From assembly GCF_022354825.1 (NCBI RefSeq), contig NZ_CP031168.1:4465501-4529500 (forward strand): a stretch of 64,000 bases of DNA. Direction: 5' to 3'. Shown in pieces: positions 8,931 through 16,974 of the stretch. The notes under the pieces were generated by a model. That model did no database searches, was not told the DNA's origin, and worked only from the letters and a program-made list of their open reading frames with translations. Both the position numbers and the translations under genes were made by a program. Each line of letters starts with the position of its first letter. Position 1 is the first letter of the stretch. This DNA comes from Paenibacillus sp. H1-7. Lineage in GTDB: Bacteria; Bacillota; Bacilli; Paenibacillales; NBRC-103111.

Positions 8931-8952
8931 TCCCCGACGGTCATCATAAAAC

Positions 8953-9007
8953 GAAAAAGCCGCGACCTACGCGGCTCTTAATGACATCAAGTTCTTGTCA
9001 CCCGACA
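8953..9007 (-). repeat. R2 repeat copy A with terminator hairpin
   Basis: The stem GCCGCG/CGCGGC (8959-8975) is followed on the minus strand by a T-rich tract, and next to it lies AATGACATCAAGTTCTTG plus TCACCCGACA (8980-9007). The same unit recurs near 39036 and 55143. On the minus strand it reads as a gene end plus terminator. Confidence 0.6.
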
Positions 9008-9138
9008 CCTTTCCACCACCCAGTTATAACATCTGGAAGATCGTGTCCTGCATCCCTCCGCGTTTGCAGAGCATGAAAGTTAATCCGTTCTGGTAATTTA
9101 GTAAGGGATTCACCTATTTTTATAAATACGATTTCAGT
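8998..9138 (-). pseudogene. Remnant of an unidentified gene, 3' end
   Basis: An open minus-strand stretch of 46 codons ends in a TGA inside the R2 repeat. It reads as ordinary protein (KLPERINFHALQTRRDAG, then ITGWWKGVG) but has no start codon and follows a stop codon. It is probably the C-terminal tail of a lost gene. The family is not recognised. Confidence 0.35.
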
Positions 9139-9227
9139 CTAGTCCGTATTTAGTTATCTGTCCAACCCCTCCAATAGACTCTAAGCATAAGATGAGATGT
9201 GCTAAAATCATGGGAGGTGTTTTGCGG

Positions 9228-9755
9228 ATGGGTATAAAAACCAAGCAGGGTCAAAAGAAAACGATTATTGTTTGGAAGAAGAAAAAATCAAAGAAAAAAC
9301 GTCATGTTATAAAGATGAAATTAAAACCTTCAGCGTTTAGGGCTGTCAATGCTACTGCTGACCAAACAGTTACTGCCAATACTCCTGTAGCCCCAGTTCA
9401 GTATCCAAATCAAATATTTGACTTAAACAATGAATATAACCCAGCTACATCGACCTTTACTCCAAAGCAAGATGGAAAATATTTAATTATTGCTAGTGTT
9501 TCATTTTTCCCTGCTGATGATGTGTCGACAAACTATAGATTGGTATTAAATATTCGCGTAAACAATAATCCTGTAGTAACTGATGACGAATTTTTTGGTG
9601 CCAATCCAGTTCCAACCGGTGATCAAATAAGTGTTTCTGGTATCTTAAAATTAAAAAAATGTGACAAAGTGACAATCTCCCTCTTCCCTACCACCAATGG
9701 TATAATTGCTGCAGAACCGAGGGGTACTCACTTTGAGGCATCAAGACTAGCTTAG
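9228..9755 (+). CDS. C1q/TNF-like domain protein, possible spore-surface protein
   Basis: I place the start at 9228 because GGGAGGTG lies 8 bp upstream; the earlier ATG at 9192 has no such site. The 175-residue product has a very basic N-terminus (KKKKSKKKRHVIKMK) and then a beta-rich domain of the C1q/TNF jelly-roll type: AFRAVNATADQTV, FDLNNEYNPATSTF, GKYLIIASVSF, GDQISVSGILKLK and a final THFEASRLA. In bacilli such domains sit on exosporium or spore-coat proteins. Here the collagen-like stalk is missing. Surface location is inference; no signal peptide is present. Confidence 0.7.
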   Translation: MGIKTKQGQKKTIIVWKKKKSKKKRHVIKMKLKPSAFRAVNATADQTVTANTPVAPVQYPNQIFDLNNEYNPATSTFTPKQDGKYLIIASVSFFPADDVSTNYRLVLNIRVNNNPVVTDDEFFGANPVPTGDQISVSGILKLKKCDKVTISLFPTTNGIIAAEPRGTHFEASRLA

Positions 9756-9835
9756 TAACCCATTAGGGTGGCACTTTTTGGGAAGAGGAATCCAGCTAAA
9801 GAATGTGTGTTATTAAGAATCAATAACTCCTAATT

Positions 9836-9866
9836 AAACTAAACTGCACGTTAGAGTGCTTTTAAT
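9836..9866 (-). repeat. attC-like left-type half element
   Basis: AACTAAACTGCACGTTAG, a 4-base insertion, then CTTTTAATGAAAAA: a left simple site followed at once by the hairpin at 9873-9905, as in the full elements. No right simple site follows before the next gene. Confidence 0.55.
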
Positions 9867-9872
9867 GAAAAA

Positions 9873-9905
9873 GGCACAACCTCATCTTTTTCATGAGATT
9901 GTGCC
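9873..9905. terminator. Hairpin between convergent genes, probable bidirectional terminator
   Basis: GGCACAACCTCAT pairs with ATGAGATTGTGCC with one mismatch. The stem is flanked by A-rich and T-rich tracts and lies between the C1q-like gene and the convergent membrane-protein frame. Confidence 0.6.
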
Positions 9906-10253
9906 CTTTTTTCTGTCTGATTTCTCGGACAGGGTATTGGTGACGAGGGGATCGGTACTTAGATAGTACTTATCAAAAGGCCCCCCTACAAATACTATTT
10001 TGTGCTTGTTCTTAGCGATTATATCCACATTGTTATTGAACTCATTTATTGTGTATTCAACTTTGTAAAATGTGTTGTCGTGTCCTCTTCTCTTTCCAAT
10101 TCGACTTTCTATTGTGTCTAAGAATGGGCTATCCTCGAGCATTACTTCCTTTTTTAATAAGATTTTCCCGTTTTTAGAATCTATCATTTTATTGATCTCA
10201 TTTTTATGCATTTGCAAGCCAATAAACCATATTATTCCACCGAAAATTAACAA
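9891..10253 (-). CDS. Small membrane-anchored hypothetical protein, possibly truncated
   Basis: The frame begins with a weak TTG start and one hydrophobic segment (IFGGIIWFIGL), which extends upstream in frame as a run of Val/Ile before a stop. A ~95-residue basic soluble part follows. The stop codon lies inside the hairpin at 9873-9905. No clear ribosome binding site was found, and no family is recognised. The original start or end may have been replaced by element sequence. Confidence 0.4.
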   Translation of the reverse strand: MLIFGGIIWFIGLQMHKNEINKMIDSKNGKILLKKEVMLEDSPFLDTIESRIGKRRGHDNTFYKVEYTINEFNNNVDIIAKNKHKIVFVGGPFDKYYLSTDPLVTNTLSEKSDRKKGTIS

Positions 10254-10304
10254 AATGATTATAATTACAACTGCAAGCTCTCACCCGAGAGAGTGCTTAA
10301 GCGT

Positions 10305-10880
10305 TCATTTCTTGAGTTCGTAATGGAGCACAACGTTACCTGATTGGAATGCTCTTGCCTCTACAAGAGAAAGACCGAACTGGTTTACATGCTGGAATAA
10401 CGGTTTACCTTCCCCAGCGACAACAGGTGTCATGATAAAAAGATAATCATCAATCAAACCAGCTTCTGCAAGTTGCTGTACGATAGACCCACTTCCCATT
10501 ACCAGAATGTCCGAACCGTCTTCTTCTTTTAGACGACGGGCGTTATTCAAGAGATCTCCATTTATAATTTTCGTATTCTCCCAGTTCGCTTCCTTTAGAT
10601 TTTTGGAGAATACGATTTTTTTCATTTGCGTTAATTCTTCGGCAACTGCCTTCAACTGCACAGGGGCATTGGGATCATTCAAAAACGGCACCCAATTGCG
10701 CTCAAAGCCCTGATAAGTGATTCTCCCTAATATTAGCGTATCCATGCTGCCGCCGCTTTCATGAACGGCTTTATCCACCTCCGGGTCGTGTACAAACCAA
10801 TCCATTCCAAAATTTGCATTATTCAGGCTGGCGAAATAGCCATCAATCGAAACCCTGTTTAACATTTTGATTTTTCTCAT
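10305..10880 (-). CDS. RibD C-terminal / dihydrofolate reductase-like family protein
   Basis: The 191-residue protein has the family pattern: N-terminal MLNRVSIDGYFA, then LILGRITYQGFERNW, KIVFSKNL, DILVMGSGSIVQQL and MTPVVAGEGKPLF. This is the Rossmann-like NADPH-binding reductase fold of RibD. Stand-alone members are uncharacterised reductases, some linked to drug resistance. Two relatives lie in the same window (13831 and the fragment at 47714). Confidence 0.85.
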   Translation of the reverse strand: MRKIKMLNRVSIDGYFASLNNANFGMDWFVHDPEVDKAVHESGGSMDTLILGRITYQGFERNWVPFLNDPNAPVQLKAVAEELTQMKKIVFSKNLKEANWENTKIINGDLLNNARRLKEEDGSDILVMGSGSIVQQLAEAGLIDDYLFIMTPVVAGEGKPLFQHVNQFGLSLVEARAFQSGNVVLHYELKK

Positions 10881-10991
10881 TTGTTGTCACTCCTTGACTT
10901 TAAGTTGATTAAATTGTACTTCTATTTACGCTGTTTATACTTGTAAAAAGCCGTCCATTCATTCTAAAACATTAAGATGAATTCGAGAGTT

Positions 10992-11129
10992 TCAGTGAGT
11001 TTTCGGTGCTACGATGCCCATCATATTTGCCACTTCACGTCTGTCACTTCCAACGGCATGTACAAGCATGATTGCACGCTTCGAAGGTAAATCACTTTTT
11101 CCATTTTGGACGTACAGGACGATCAACTT
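10992..11129 (-). pseudogene. Short coding remnant, unidentified
   Basis: A minus-strand frame of about 45 codons reads KLIVLYVQNGKSDLPSKRA, then IMLVHAVGSDRREVANM, and ends in TGA. Composition is protein-like but there is no start codon with a ribosome binding site. It is most likely the tail of a lost gene. Confidence 0.3.
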
Positions 11130-11149
11130 AGAACTCCTTAACCTCCAAT

Positions 11150-11191
11150 AAAAAACTCCTATCCTTATGCAATCATAAGAGATAGGAGCTG
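11150..11191 (-). terminator. Terminator of the AraC-family gene
   Basis: CTCCTATC...TATG-CAAT-CATA...ATAGGAG forms a long stem; the minus strand continues into a T-run. It begins about 27 bp beyond the stop at 11218. Confidence 0.7.
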
Positions 11192-11217
11192 CAAAATTGT
11201 GTTAAACCGTCACTATG

Positions 11218-12054
11218 CTATAAATAAGAAGCGCCTGCTTCGTCACTATGAAATTCGCTTACTTTCATCATAATGCTTTTTGGACTTACCCAGGAAAACG
11301 CTTTGATGTCACGGATAAAATGTGACTGGTCGAAATAGTTAAGCGCGCAGGCTATATCTACAAGCCGCTCAAAGCCCCCCGACTTCATCATCTGCAACGC
11401 CTCATTAATGCGCACAATCCTGATATACAGTTGAGGTGACATACCTACAACACGAGAAAATCGCTTCTGTAACTGCCGCTCCGAGATATGAAAAGCGGCC
11501 ACGATATCTTTCACTGAAATGGAAGAAACCCGTTCTCGAATAAATTCCAACGTCTGTTCAATCAATTCATCTCGTTTATTCGCTTCTTCCATTTTCTTCT
11601 TTAGAAATGTACAAAGATAGGAAGTCCGCTCTTCGTCCGTCGATGCCGATTTCAACTGATTTTCGAGTTCAATTGCACCGAATTGACCGGAAAGCAGGAA
11701 GCCTTGATGGAGGGAGTTAGCTTCCCATCCGAACAAAGAATAAAGAGCATGCGGCTTTAACACAACCTGTATCGATGAAAACGGTTTGTTCTTAAAACGC
11801 ATGATACTTGGTTCGGAGCCTTGTCCATGCAGGAAGAATGAAGGAATATTAGAAATCTGAGCAGTGCGAACCGAAATGCTATCGATGGCAGACAATCCAT
11901 CGACAGCAATCTGGTATACAATGCCGGGAAATCCTTTTGGACAGACCTTTACGTCTAGCGATTCGTATCCCTGATACGTCGTAATGCGAAAGCATTCGAT
12001 ATCGCGTTTTAGCGACTCGGGCGGCGGTAAAACCGTGAAATTGAAAGTACTCAT
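11218..12054 (-). CDS. AraC-family transcriptional regulator
   Basis: The protein has 278 residues. The C-terminal ~100 carry two helix-turn-helix motifs (VKDIVAAFHISERQLQKRF and VDIACALNYFDQSHFIRD), and the N-terminal ~150 are a DUF6597-like sensing region. It stands alone with its own terminator. The divergent neighbour is the VOC protein 490 bp away, so a regulatory link is possible but unproven. Confidence 0.85.
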   Translation of the reverse strand: MSTFNFTVLPPPESLKRDIECFRITTYQGYESLDVKVCPKGFPGIVYQIAVDGLSAIDSISVRTAQISNIPSFFLHGQGSEPSIMRFKNKPFSSIQVVLKPHALYSLFGWEANSLHQGFLLSGQFGAIELENQLKSASTDEERTSYLCTFLKKKMEEANKRDELIEQTLEFIRERVSSISVKDIVAAFHISERQLQKRFSRVVGMSPQLYIRIVRINEALQMMKSGGFERLVDIACALNYFDQSHFIRDIKAFSWVSPKSIMMKVSEFHSDEAGASYL

Positions 12055-12548
12055 AACGAATTCGACCTCACTGATATGACCCTTCGATGTAATAATATGG
12101 ATGGTTCAATAAATCTATTTTATCAGAAAGATGTCCGTTATACGATGTTTTGCTATAACGCTTATTCCTTTACTTATTGCGCTATTCTGCACTTTATTTT
12201 TCAGTCTAATGTAGTGTAGTTCTTAAGATCAAAAATAACAAATGCTAGCATGCCGTTAAAAGCTAATCATTAATTTCCATACCGTTCCTCATTCCGTCAC
12301 TCGATACTCACCCTTTAATAGTCATATATTTAGACGAATTCCTTTTTAGAGAGGTTCCATCTTTATCCCTGCACAATAAGAATAAGCAACCTTACGGGAA
12401 TGGCGGGTATCCGAACTCAATACCAAGTTATTTTTCAAAATTTACGCTTCCGAATCCATGAGACCGATGAATTTCCGGATCGGCTGTCGTCTATATATAC
12501 GAAGGCATAAATGAACACAAACTAATTTGACGAAGAGGTGTTTTGAAA
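12055..12548. other. Intergenic region, nothing recognised
   Basis: This 490-bp AT-rich gap between divergent genes presumably holds both promoters. No repeat element, RNA gene or open frame could be supported. AAGAGGTG at 12533-12540 is the ribosome binding site of the next gene. Confidence 0.4.
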
Positions 12549-12965
12549 ATGGCATTAACGTCCGCATTCACGAGCTTCAACCTGCCTGTAAAAAACGTAG
12601 AACAATCGAAAGCGTTCTTCACCGGACTCGGATTCGAGCTCAACCCGCAATTCCCCGAGAACGAGAATTCGGTAGCCATCGTGATCGGCGACAACCTGCA
12701 GGTCATGCTGATCAATCAAGCATTCTTTAATACGCTCACGGAGAAGGAATCCGTCGATACGAGCAAGTATGCGCAGATGACGATCGCATTGGCCTTCGAG
12801 AGCCGGGAAAAGGTCGATGAAATCGTGAAAACCGCGGTCTCCTTGGGCGGGAAATTGCACGCTGAACCTGAAGATCATGGGTTTATGTATCATTGGGGCT
12901 TCGTGGACTTGGACGGCCATCTGTGGGCTATTAACTACATGAACATGGATGCGGCACAAGGTTAA
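12549..12965 (+). CDS. VOC (glyoxalase/bleomycin-resistance fold) family protein
   Basis: I take the ATG at 12549, 8 bp after AAGAGGTG, rather than the TTG at 12543, which is too close to it. The ~138-residue product shows one VOC unit pair: FNLPVKNVEQSKAFFTGLGF at the start and FVDLDGHLWAINYMNM at the end, with a metal-binding-type Glu/His pattern. These proteins act as metal-dependent lyases or dioxygenases, or bind drugs. It is one of four VOC genes in the window and ends in a strong terminator. Confidence 0.85.
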   Translation: MALTSAFTSFNLPVKNVEQSKAFFTGLGFELNPQFPENENSVAIVIGDNLQVMLINQAFFNTLTEKESVDTSKYAQMTIALAFESREKVDEIVKTAVSLGGKLHAEPEDHGFMYHWGFVDLDGHLWAINYMNMDAAQG

Positions 12966-13006
12966 GGCTAACGGAGAGCACGCTCGTACTAGGGTTCAAA
13001 AAATAA

Positions 13007-13040
13007 AGACGCCGGGCATCTTCCCCGGCGTCTTCTTCGC
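13007..13040 (+). terminator. Terminator of the VOC gene
   Basis: GACGCCGGG-N7-CCCGGCGTC is followed by TTCTTC, 42 bp after the stop at 12965. Confidence 0.75.
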
Positions 13041-13183
13041 GATGATTAGTTTTGTTCGGTATAGGCTTTGAAATTGTCATGATCGCTTGCCAGCCTGCTT
13101 GCTGGAACTCGACGGGATTGGTGTAAAAAGAAAATAAACCATCAGACTGAAAATTATCAAGATTTAAATTTAAAAACTATTGT

Positions 13184-13213
13184 TAAGCTATCGTTCCCCG
13201 TTAGCATAACGGT
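13184..13213 (-). repeat. attC-like right-type half element
   Basis: GCTATCGTTCCCCGTTAGCATAACG follows TGTTAA and matches a right simple site with one extra base. The following sequence (TTCACC...GATCTTAAAC) matches the left flank of E1. Confidence 0.55.
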
Positions 13214-13243
13214 TATTTATAATACGGTTCACCACGTTTGATC

Positions 13244-13462
13244 TTAAACTATCCTCCCTCTATGGAGAATCGTTTTTCTCTTAAATACGCTTGTTTTCTT
13301 AGATTTTAGAACACCAAAGAGAATTCGAACCTGCTTACCGCAAAGCGCAATGAGCGATTGCATTTTTTTCAACGGGTTGGCTAGCCGTTTTGTGTGATAC
13401 TGATGCAATGCCTTAAAGGCACGATTCTTTGCTACCAGTGGCATCATAACGCGAAATAGCAT
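13244..13462 (-). pseudogene. IS110-family transposase remnant, C-terminal end
   Basis: The frame reads MPLVAKNRAFKALHQYHTKR, then NPLKKMQSLIALCGKQVRIL. This corresponds to the C-terminal region of IS110-family transposases, typically LHQY...NPLKKKQSLIALCCKLIRVLF. The N-terminal DEDD catalytic part and the rest of the element are missing, and the frame upstream is closed by a stop. It is a dead fragment and the only insertion-sequence trace I recognise in the window. Confidence 0.65.
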
Positions 13463-13688
13463 TAATTCTCACATTAAATACATAGTAGATACTTTTTTTA
13501 AAAACCTAAATAACAAATCTATCATATATAAAAATAGAGGATGTATGCTCTCATATTGAACATATTAACCTCTAATCATTATAGTATAATTAATGAAAAA
13601 TATAGGATTAGACTGGGAACGGCATTAAGCTAAAGGGCAGAATTGTTTAATTTACCATCCTTCGTTAAATTAAATTTGTATTAGGTCA

Positions 13689-13801
13689 GGCCAGGACTGT
13701 GCACATTAGCAATCCATGAGAAACCGGGCATGATGTTGGATGATAAAATGTAGACATAAAGGAGGCTGCATATGGAGCGTGTATTCCTGATGATGAATGT
13801 G
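13689..13801 (+). repeat. Duplicated promoter/leader segment R4, copy A
   Basis: This segment, from GTGCACATTAGCAATCCATG through AAGGAGGCTGCATATG to ATGATGAATGTG, is repeated in inverted orientation at 47959-48069. The second copy is the leader and first codons of a RibD-like gene fragment. Here the same leader and ATGATGAATGTG start lie just upstream of a different RibD-like gene. Confidence 0.65.
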
Positions 13802-13830
13802 CGAGAAAACCAAGGAGGAGAGTCAGTCGC

Positions 13831-14367
13831 ATGGCAAAGATCGTTTTCGCATTGAACCAGTCTCTGGACGGGTTCGTCGACCACGACCACCCGGCATTTC
13901 AGCCCGACCCCGTGCTATTCCGTCATTTCATCGACGACGTGCGCGGCCTGGCGGGCATCCTGTACGGGCGCCGCATGTACGAGACTATGCGGTATTGGGA
14001 CGGAGACCAGTTTGAATGGGGTGCGCCGGAACGGGAATACGCAGCGGCGTGGCAAAGCAAACCGAAGTGGGTGGTGTCGAGGACATTAAAGTCCGTCGGT
14101 CCGAACGCTTCTCTGATCGAGGGCGACCTCGCAGCGGCCATACGTGGGCTGAAGGCTCAGCATGAAGGGGAGATTGAAGTTGCCGGGCCGGAGTTGGCGC
14201 ACAGTCTAACGGAGCTCTGTCTTGTTGACGAGTATCGACTCTATCTCCATCCAGTCGTGCTGGGTCACGGCAAGCCGTTCTTCGCCGGTCCGCGGCCGCC
14301 GCTGCGCCTCGTGGCAAGCGATCGAATTGGCGAGAAGGTGATCAGGTTGACCTACGTTCCAGCTTAG
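13831..14367 (+). CDS. RibD C-terminal / dihydrofolate reductase-like family protein
   Basis: The 178-residue product starts after AAGGAGGAG and shows the family pattern: IVFALNQSLDGFVDHD, LAGILYGRRMYETMRYWD, KWVVSRTLKSVG, IEVAGPELAHSL and HPVVLGHGKPFF. It is GC-richer than its flanks, which suggests recent transfer. A fused leader (13689-13801) derived from another RibD-like gene lies just upstream. Its stop codon is 20 bp from a left-type half element at 14387, so the gene points in the opposite direction to most element-linked genes. Confidence 0.85.
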   Translation: MAKIVFALNQSLDGFVDHDHPAFQPDPVLFRHFIDDVRGLAGILYGRRMYETMRYWDGDQFEWGAPEREYAAAWQSKPKWVVSRTLKSVGPNASLIEGDLAAAIRGLKAQHEGEIEVAGPELAHSLTELCLVDEYRLYLHPVVLGHGKPFFAGPRPPLRLVASDRIGEKVIRLTYVPA

Positions 14368-14386
14368 TTGTGCGGTTGACCCAGCG

Positions 14387-14448
14387 ACCTAAATGGCACG
14401 TTACTTTAATAGGGATTCTCCGGCTGTAGCGGCAGTCAGAGGATCCCT
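14387..14448 (-). repeat. attC-like left-type half element with hairpin
   Basis: CCTAAATGGCACGTTACTT plus TAAT is followed by the stem AGGGATtCT...AGgATCCCT. This is a left simple site and variable hairpin 20 bp after the RibD-like stop; a right simple site in the normal orientation is missing. Confidence 0.6.
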
Positions 14449-14510
14449 TATTCTTTGAAATTTGTTCAGTTATGCGAAATGACATAGTTATTTATGGGAT
14501 TGACGATTGA

Positions 14511-14533
14511 CCTAACGGATACGATAGTTCAAT
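14511..14533 (+). repeat. attC-like half element in inverted orientation
   Basis: CCTAACGGATACGATAGTTC plus AAT is the reverse complement of the usual right simple site (GAACTATCGTAYCCGTTAGG). It is the only clearly inverted copy. The sequence after it (GCAGCAGTCTAGGACTTTAT) matches one arm of the hairpin at 47052-47103. Confidence 0.6.
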
Positions 14534-14543
14534 AAACCTGCAG

Positions 14544-14692
14544 CAGTCTAGGACTTTATTTTTCCGGTCCAAGGCTTCGGCTGGTTTTATAATGGAGTCA
14601 GTCTAATACTTATTTTTCGGAACCTAACGGTTTTGCAATTCAGAATTCCGCGTTGGTTCAACAAATCCAGTCTAAAACTATATTTTCTTCGG
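14544..14692. repeat. Three degenerate direct repeats
   Basis: CAGTCTAGGACTTTATTTTT (14544), CAGTCTAATACTTATTTTTC (14599) and CAGTCTAAAACTATATTTTC (14668) each continue into C(T)CGG. The spacing is 55 and 69 bp. The third copy overlaps the broken end of the AHSA1-like gene. Confidence 0.45.
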
Positions 14693-15050
14693 ACATTTGG
14701 AGCTTTCCGCGTTGAACGTTTCAATGACCTTCGTCTCATTCCCTTGATCAACAAAAGCAATATCCACTCTTCTTCCGTCTTCCATGGTGTAGCCGATCGC
14801 CTCATGCCGATTCACAACATCGTAGACGCCGCCAAAATCAAAGCCCATGCTGCCATCCTTCGCTTCCATTCTTGTCAGAAGCTTGCCCCCGACCCGCAGA
14901 TCGTTTTCGGCTCTCGGCGCATGTAAGTCCTCGGACGCTTGATTCCACTTCGTGATGTAATCCGGCTCGGTCCAATAGCGCCATACCTTCTCGACATGGG
15001 TTTGAATGACGGCTTGCACGGTTACCTTCGTCGGTTGACTCGATATTCAT
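14678..15050 (-). pseudogene. AHSA1/SRPBCC-family gene, frameshifted and truncated
   Basis: The body reads VQAVIQTHVEKVWRYWTEPD, then ITKWNQASEDLHAPRAE and VGGKLLTRMEAKDGSMGFDF, a clear AHSA1/SRPBCC ligand-binding domain. The likely start ATG at 15050 overlaps the sigma-factor stop, but its frame (MNIESTDEG) shifts before the domain begins. The C-terminus stops at ESSKCPKKI, about 30 residues short, where the CAGTCTA repeat begins. Translational coupling to the sigma factor shows the original operon. Confidence 0.65.
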
Positions 15051-16003
15051 TGGTCAATTCGCTCAGGCAACCCAAATCGCGAAAATAATGGCGTATGAAT
15101 GAAGTTTTGAACGTGCAGTATTTGATTTTCTTTGGTTTCGATGACGTGGATGCCCCAGGGTACCAGGCCAGAGCCCTCTTTGTACGGCATATACTGGGCC
15201 AACGCCGGATAACCGCCATTCACCGTAATGGGCACAAATCGCGAACCTTCGCAATGCCAGCGAGTAAGAGAATAGAAGGCGGACAAATCTTCCTTGCCGC
15301 GGATCCACATCTCGAAGGGCGGCATCGACATGCAGCCTTCCTCGTGGAACAACGCGACGAGCGCAGCAATATCGAATTGCTCGAAGGCCTCCACATAACG
15401 GGACAGCAGCTGCTGCTCCGGTTGAACGTCCATGCTGCTGAGTTCATCCGAGCGAAGCTGCGCCCGGTCCATCGTCTCTCGGGCTCTTTGCAAGGCGCTG
15501 TTCACCGCTGCCGGCGACATCGCCAACGTTTCCGCGATCTGCTTGGAGGACCATTCAAATACATCCTTCAAAATGAGTACCGCGCGCTGCCGCGGAGGCA
15601 AGGTCTGCAGGAGAGCGATGAAGCACAGTTGAAGTGTATCTCTGCGGACGAGCCGATCCTCCGGATTGCCCCCAAAGTCGGGAGACGGCCAGATCCAGGC
15701 AGAGTCCGGAAGCGTGTCGCGCGGCTCGACGATGGCGACGGCCGGATCGAACAGGTCAACGGGAAGCGCTCGGCGTTTGGATTGTCTCAGCTTGTCCAAG
15801 CACAGGTTGGAGGCAATCCGATAGACCCAAGTTTTGAACGAGGAATCCTGTCTGAACGTGCTCCAGCTCTGCCAGACCCGAATACTCGTCTCCTGAACAG
15901 CATCATCCGCTTCGTCCATGGAGCCCAGCATTCGGTAACAGAACGAGGTTAAGCCTGGCTTCAAGCTTGCAAATAATGGTTCGTCAAATGCGGTCTCGTT
16001 CAT
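15047..16003 (-). CDS. ECF sigma factor with SnoaL-like C-terminal extension
   Basis: The protein has 318 residues, longer than a plain ECF sigma. Region 2 is at ~20-85 (SFCYRMLGSMDEADDAVQE, WVYRIASNLCLD), and region 4 at ~130-190 (TLPPRQRAVLILKDVFEWSS, MSPAAVNSALQRARETM). The C-terminal ~120 residues are a SnoaL/NTF2-like domain, as in ECF groups whose extension modulates activity without a classical anti-sigma factor. It is coupled by a 4-bp overlap to the AHSA1-like pseudogene downstream. GC content is high compared with the flanks. Confidence 0.85.
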   Translation of the reverse strand: MNETAFDEPLFASLKPGLTSFCYRMLGSMDEADDAVQETSIRVWQSWSTFRQDSSFKTWVYRIASNLCLDKLRQSKRRALPVDLFDPAVAIVEPRDTLPDSAWIWPSPDFGGNPEDRLVRRDTLQLCFIALLQTLPPRQRAVLILKDVFEWSSKQIAETLAMSPAAVNSALQRARETMDRAQLRSDELSSMDVQPEQQLLSRYVEAFEQFDIAALVALFHEEGCMSMPPFEMWIRGKEDLSAFYSLTRWHCEGSRFVPITVNGGYPALAQYMPYKEGSGLVPWGIHVIETKENQILHVQNFIHTPLFSRFGLPERIDQ

Positions 16004-16124
16004 CGCGGCCTCCCTTAAAGATCTCCCCGAAGGGAAGTACCTTCATTATATGCAATGAAGCGGACAGCCGCAATAGAATGAATAGGCAGGATTATGGGTT
16101 CATTTATCATGGGCCTTCGAGGAC

Positions 16125-16974
16125 TTGGTAGTGGATGCTGTGACACTGTCCCATAAGGAACTTCCTGAGAGCTTTGACGGTTATGAAATCCTTCAGATTT
16201 CAGACTTAATTGAAAAAACATTTGGTTCTGAGCAAAACGTGCTAATCAATTTAATTAGGAAACAGGAATATGACGTCGTACTTTTTACAGGGGATTATAT
16301 TGAAGATGATAGTGATAATCTAATACCGCTTGAAGATTTACTCAAGGGTATGCCGAAAGGCAAAGAAATGTATTATATCCTCGGCGATAAGGATGAAAAT
16401 AATAGTATTACGCCGCTTGTCTCAGGCAACCGATTCTATGATCTATGTACACTGTACGGCGTTAAACCGTTATATCCCGGTCAAAAAATCACGAAAAACG
16501 GACAATCGATCTGGCTAAAGACCAATCCCTATCCGGGCATAACTGAAATCTTCGACGGTAACCCGTCACAGGAATTGATTGACGCTAAAAAAGCGTTTGA
16601 TGAGGAATATAACACCACTTCCGATCCGTTTACGATCGAGGTATCCCACTGGCCGACGGATATTGATGTCGAGGAAGATTTCGTTCATGATTACGTACGA
16701 GAATTCTAAAAGAAATCGATAAGGAGTAGATTGATTGGGCCTCAGCATTAATGGACATACGCGCGGAGGACAAATCTATTTGCCGTTCATCGGCCCTTTA
16801 TTTGCACCGAGCTATGGCTTCTTTCCCGGCAAGGTAAATGTAGCGGGCGTTAATACCATAAATGGACATACGCAGTATGTTACCCCTGGACTCGGCTTAA
16901 GCGGCCCCGCTTTTGCAAGGTTTCGCCTCTTTAACACGCCGAGCGTCGGATTGATTACTTTAAGAGGGGAGTAA
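16125..16974 (+). pseudogene. Metallophosphoesterase gene, broken
   Basis: The first part (16125-16709) shows YEILQISDLIEKTFGSEQN, VLFTGDYIEDD and YYILGDKDENN. The second (16735-16974) shows INGHTRGGQIYLPFIGPLF and YVTPGLGLSGPAFARFRLF. Together they match a YkuE/calcineurin-like membrane phosphoesterase. The usual DLHNK metal motif reads DLIEK, GHTHGG reads GHTRGG, an internal stop and frame change separate the parts, and the N-terminal membrane anchor is missing. The gene is inactive. Confidence 0.7.
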
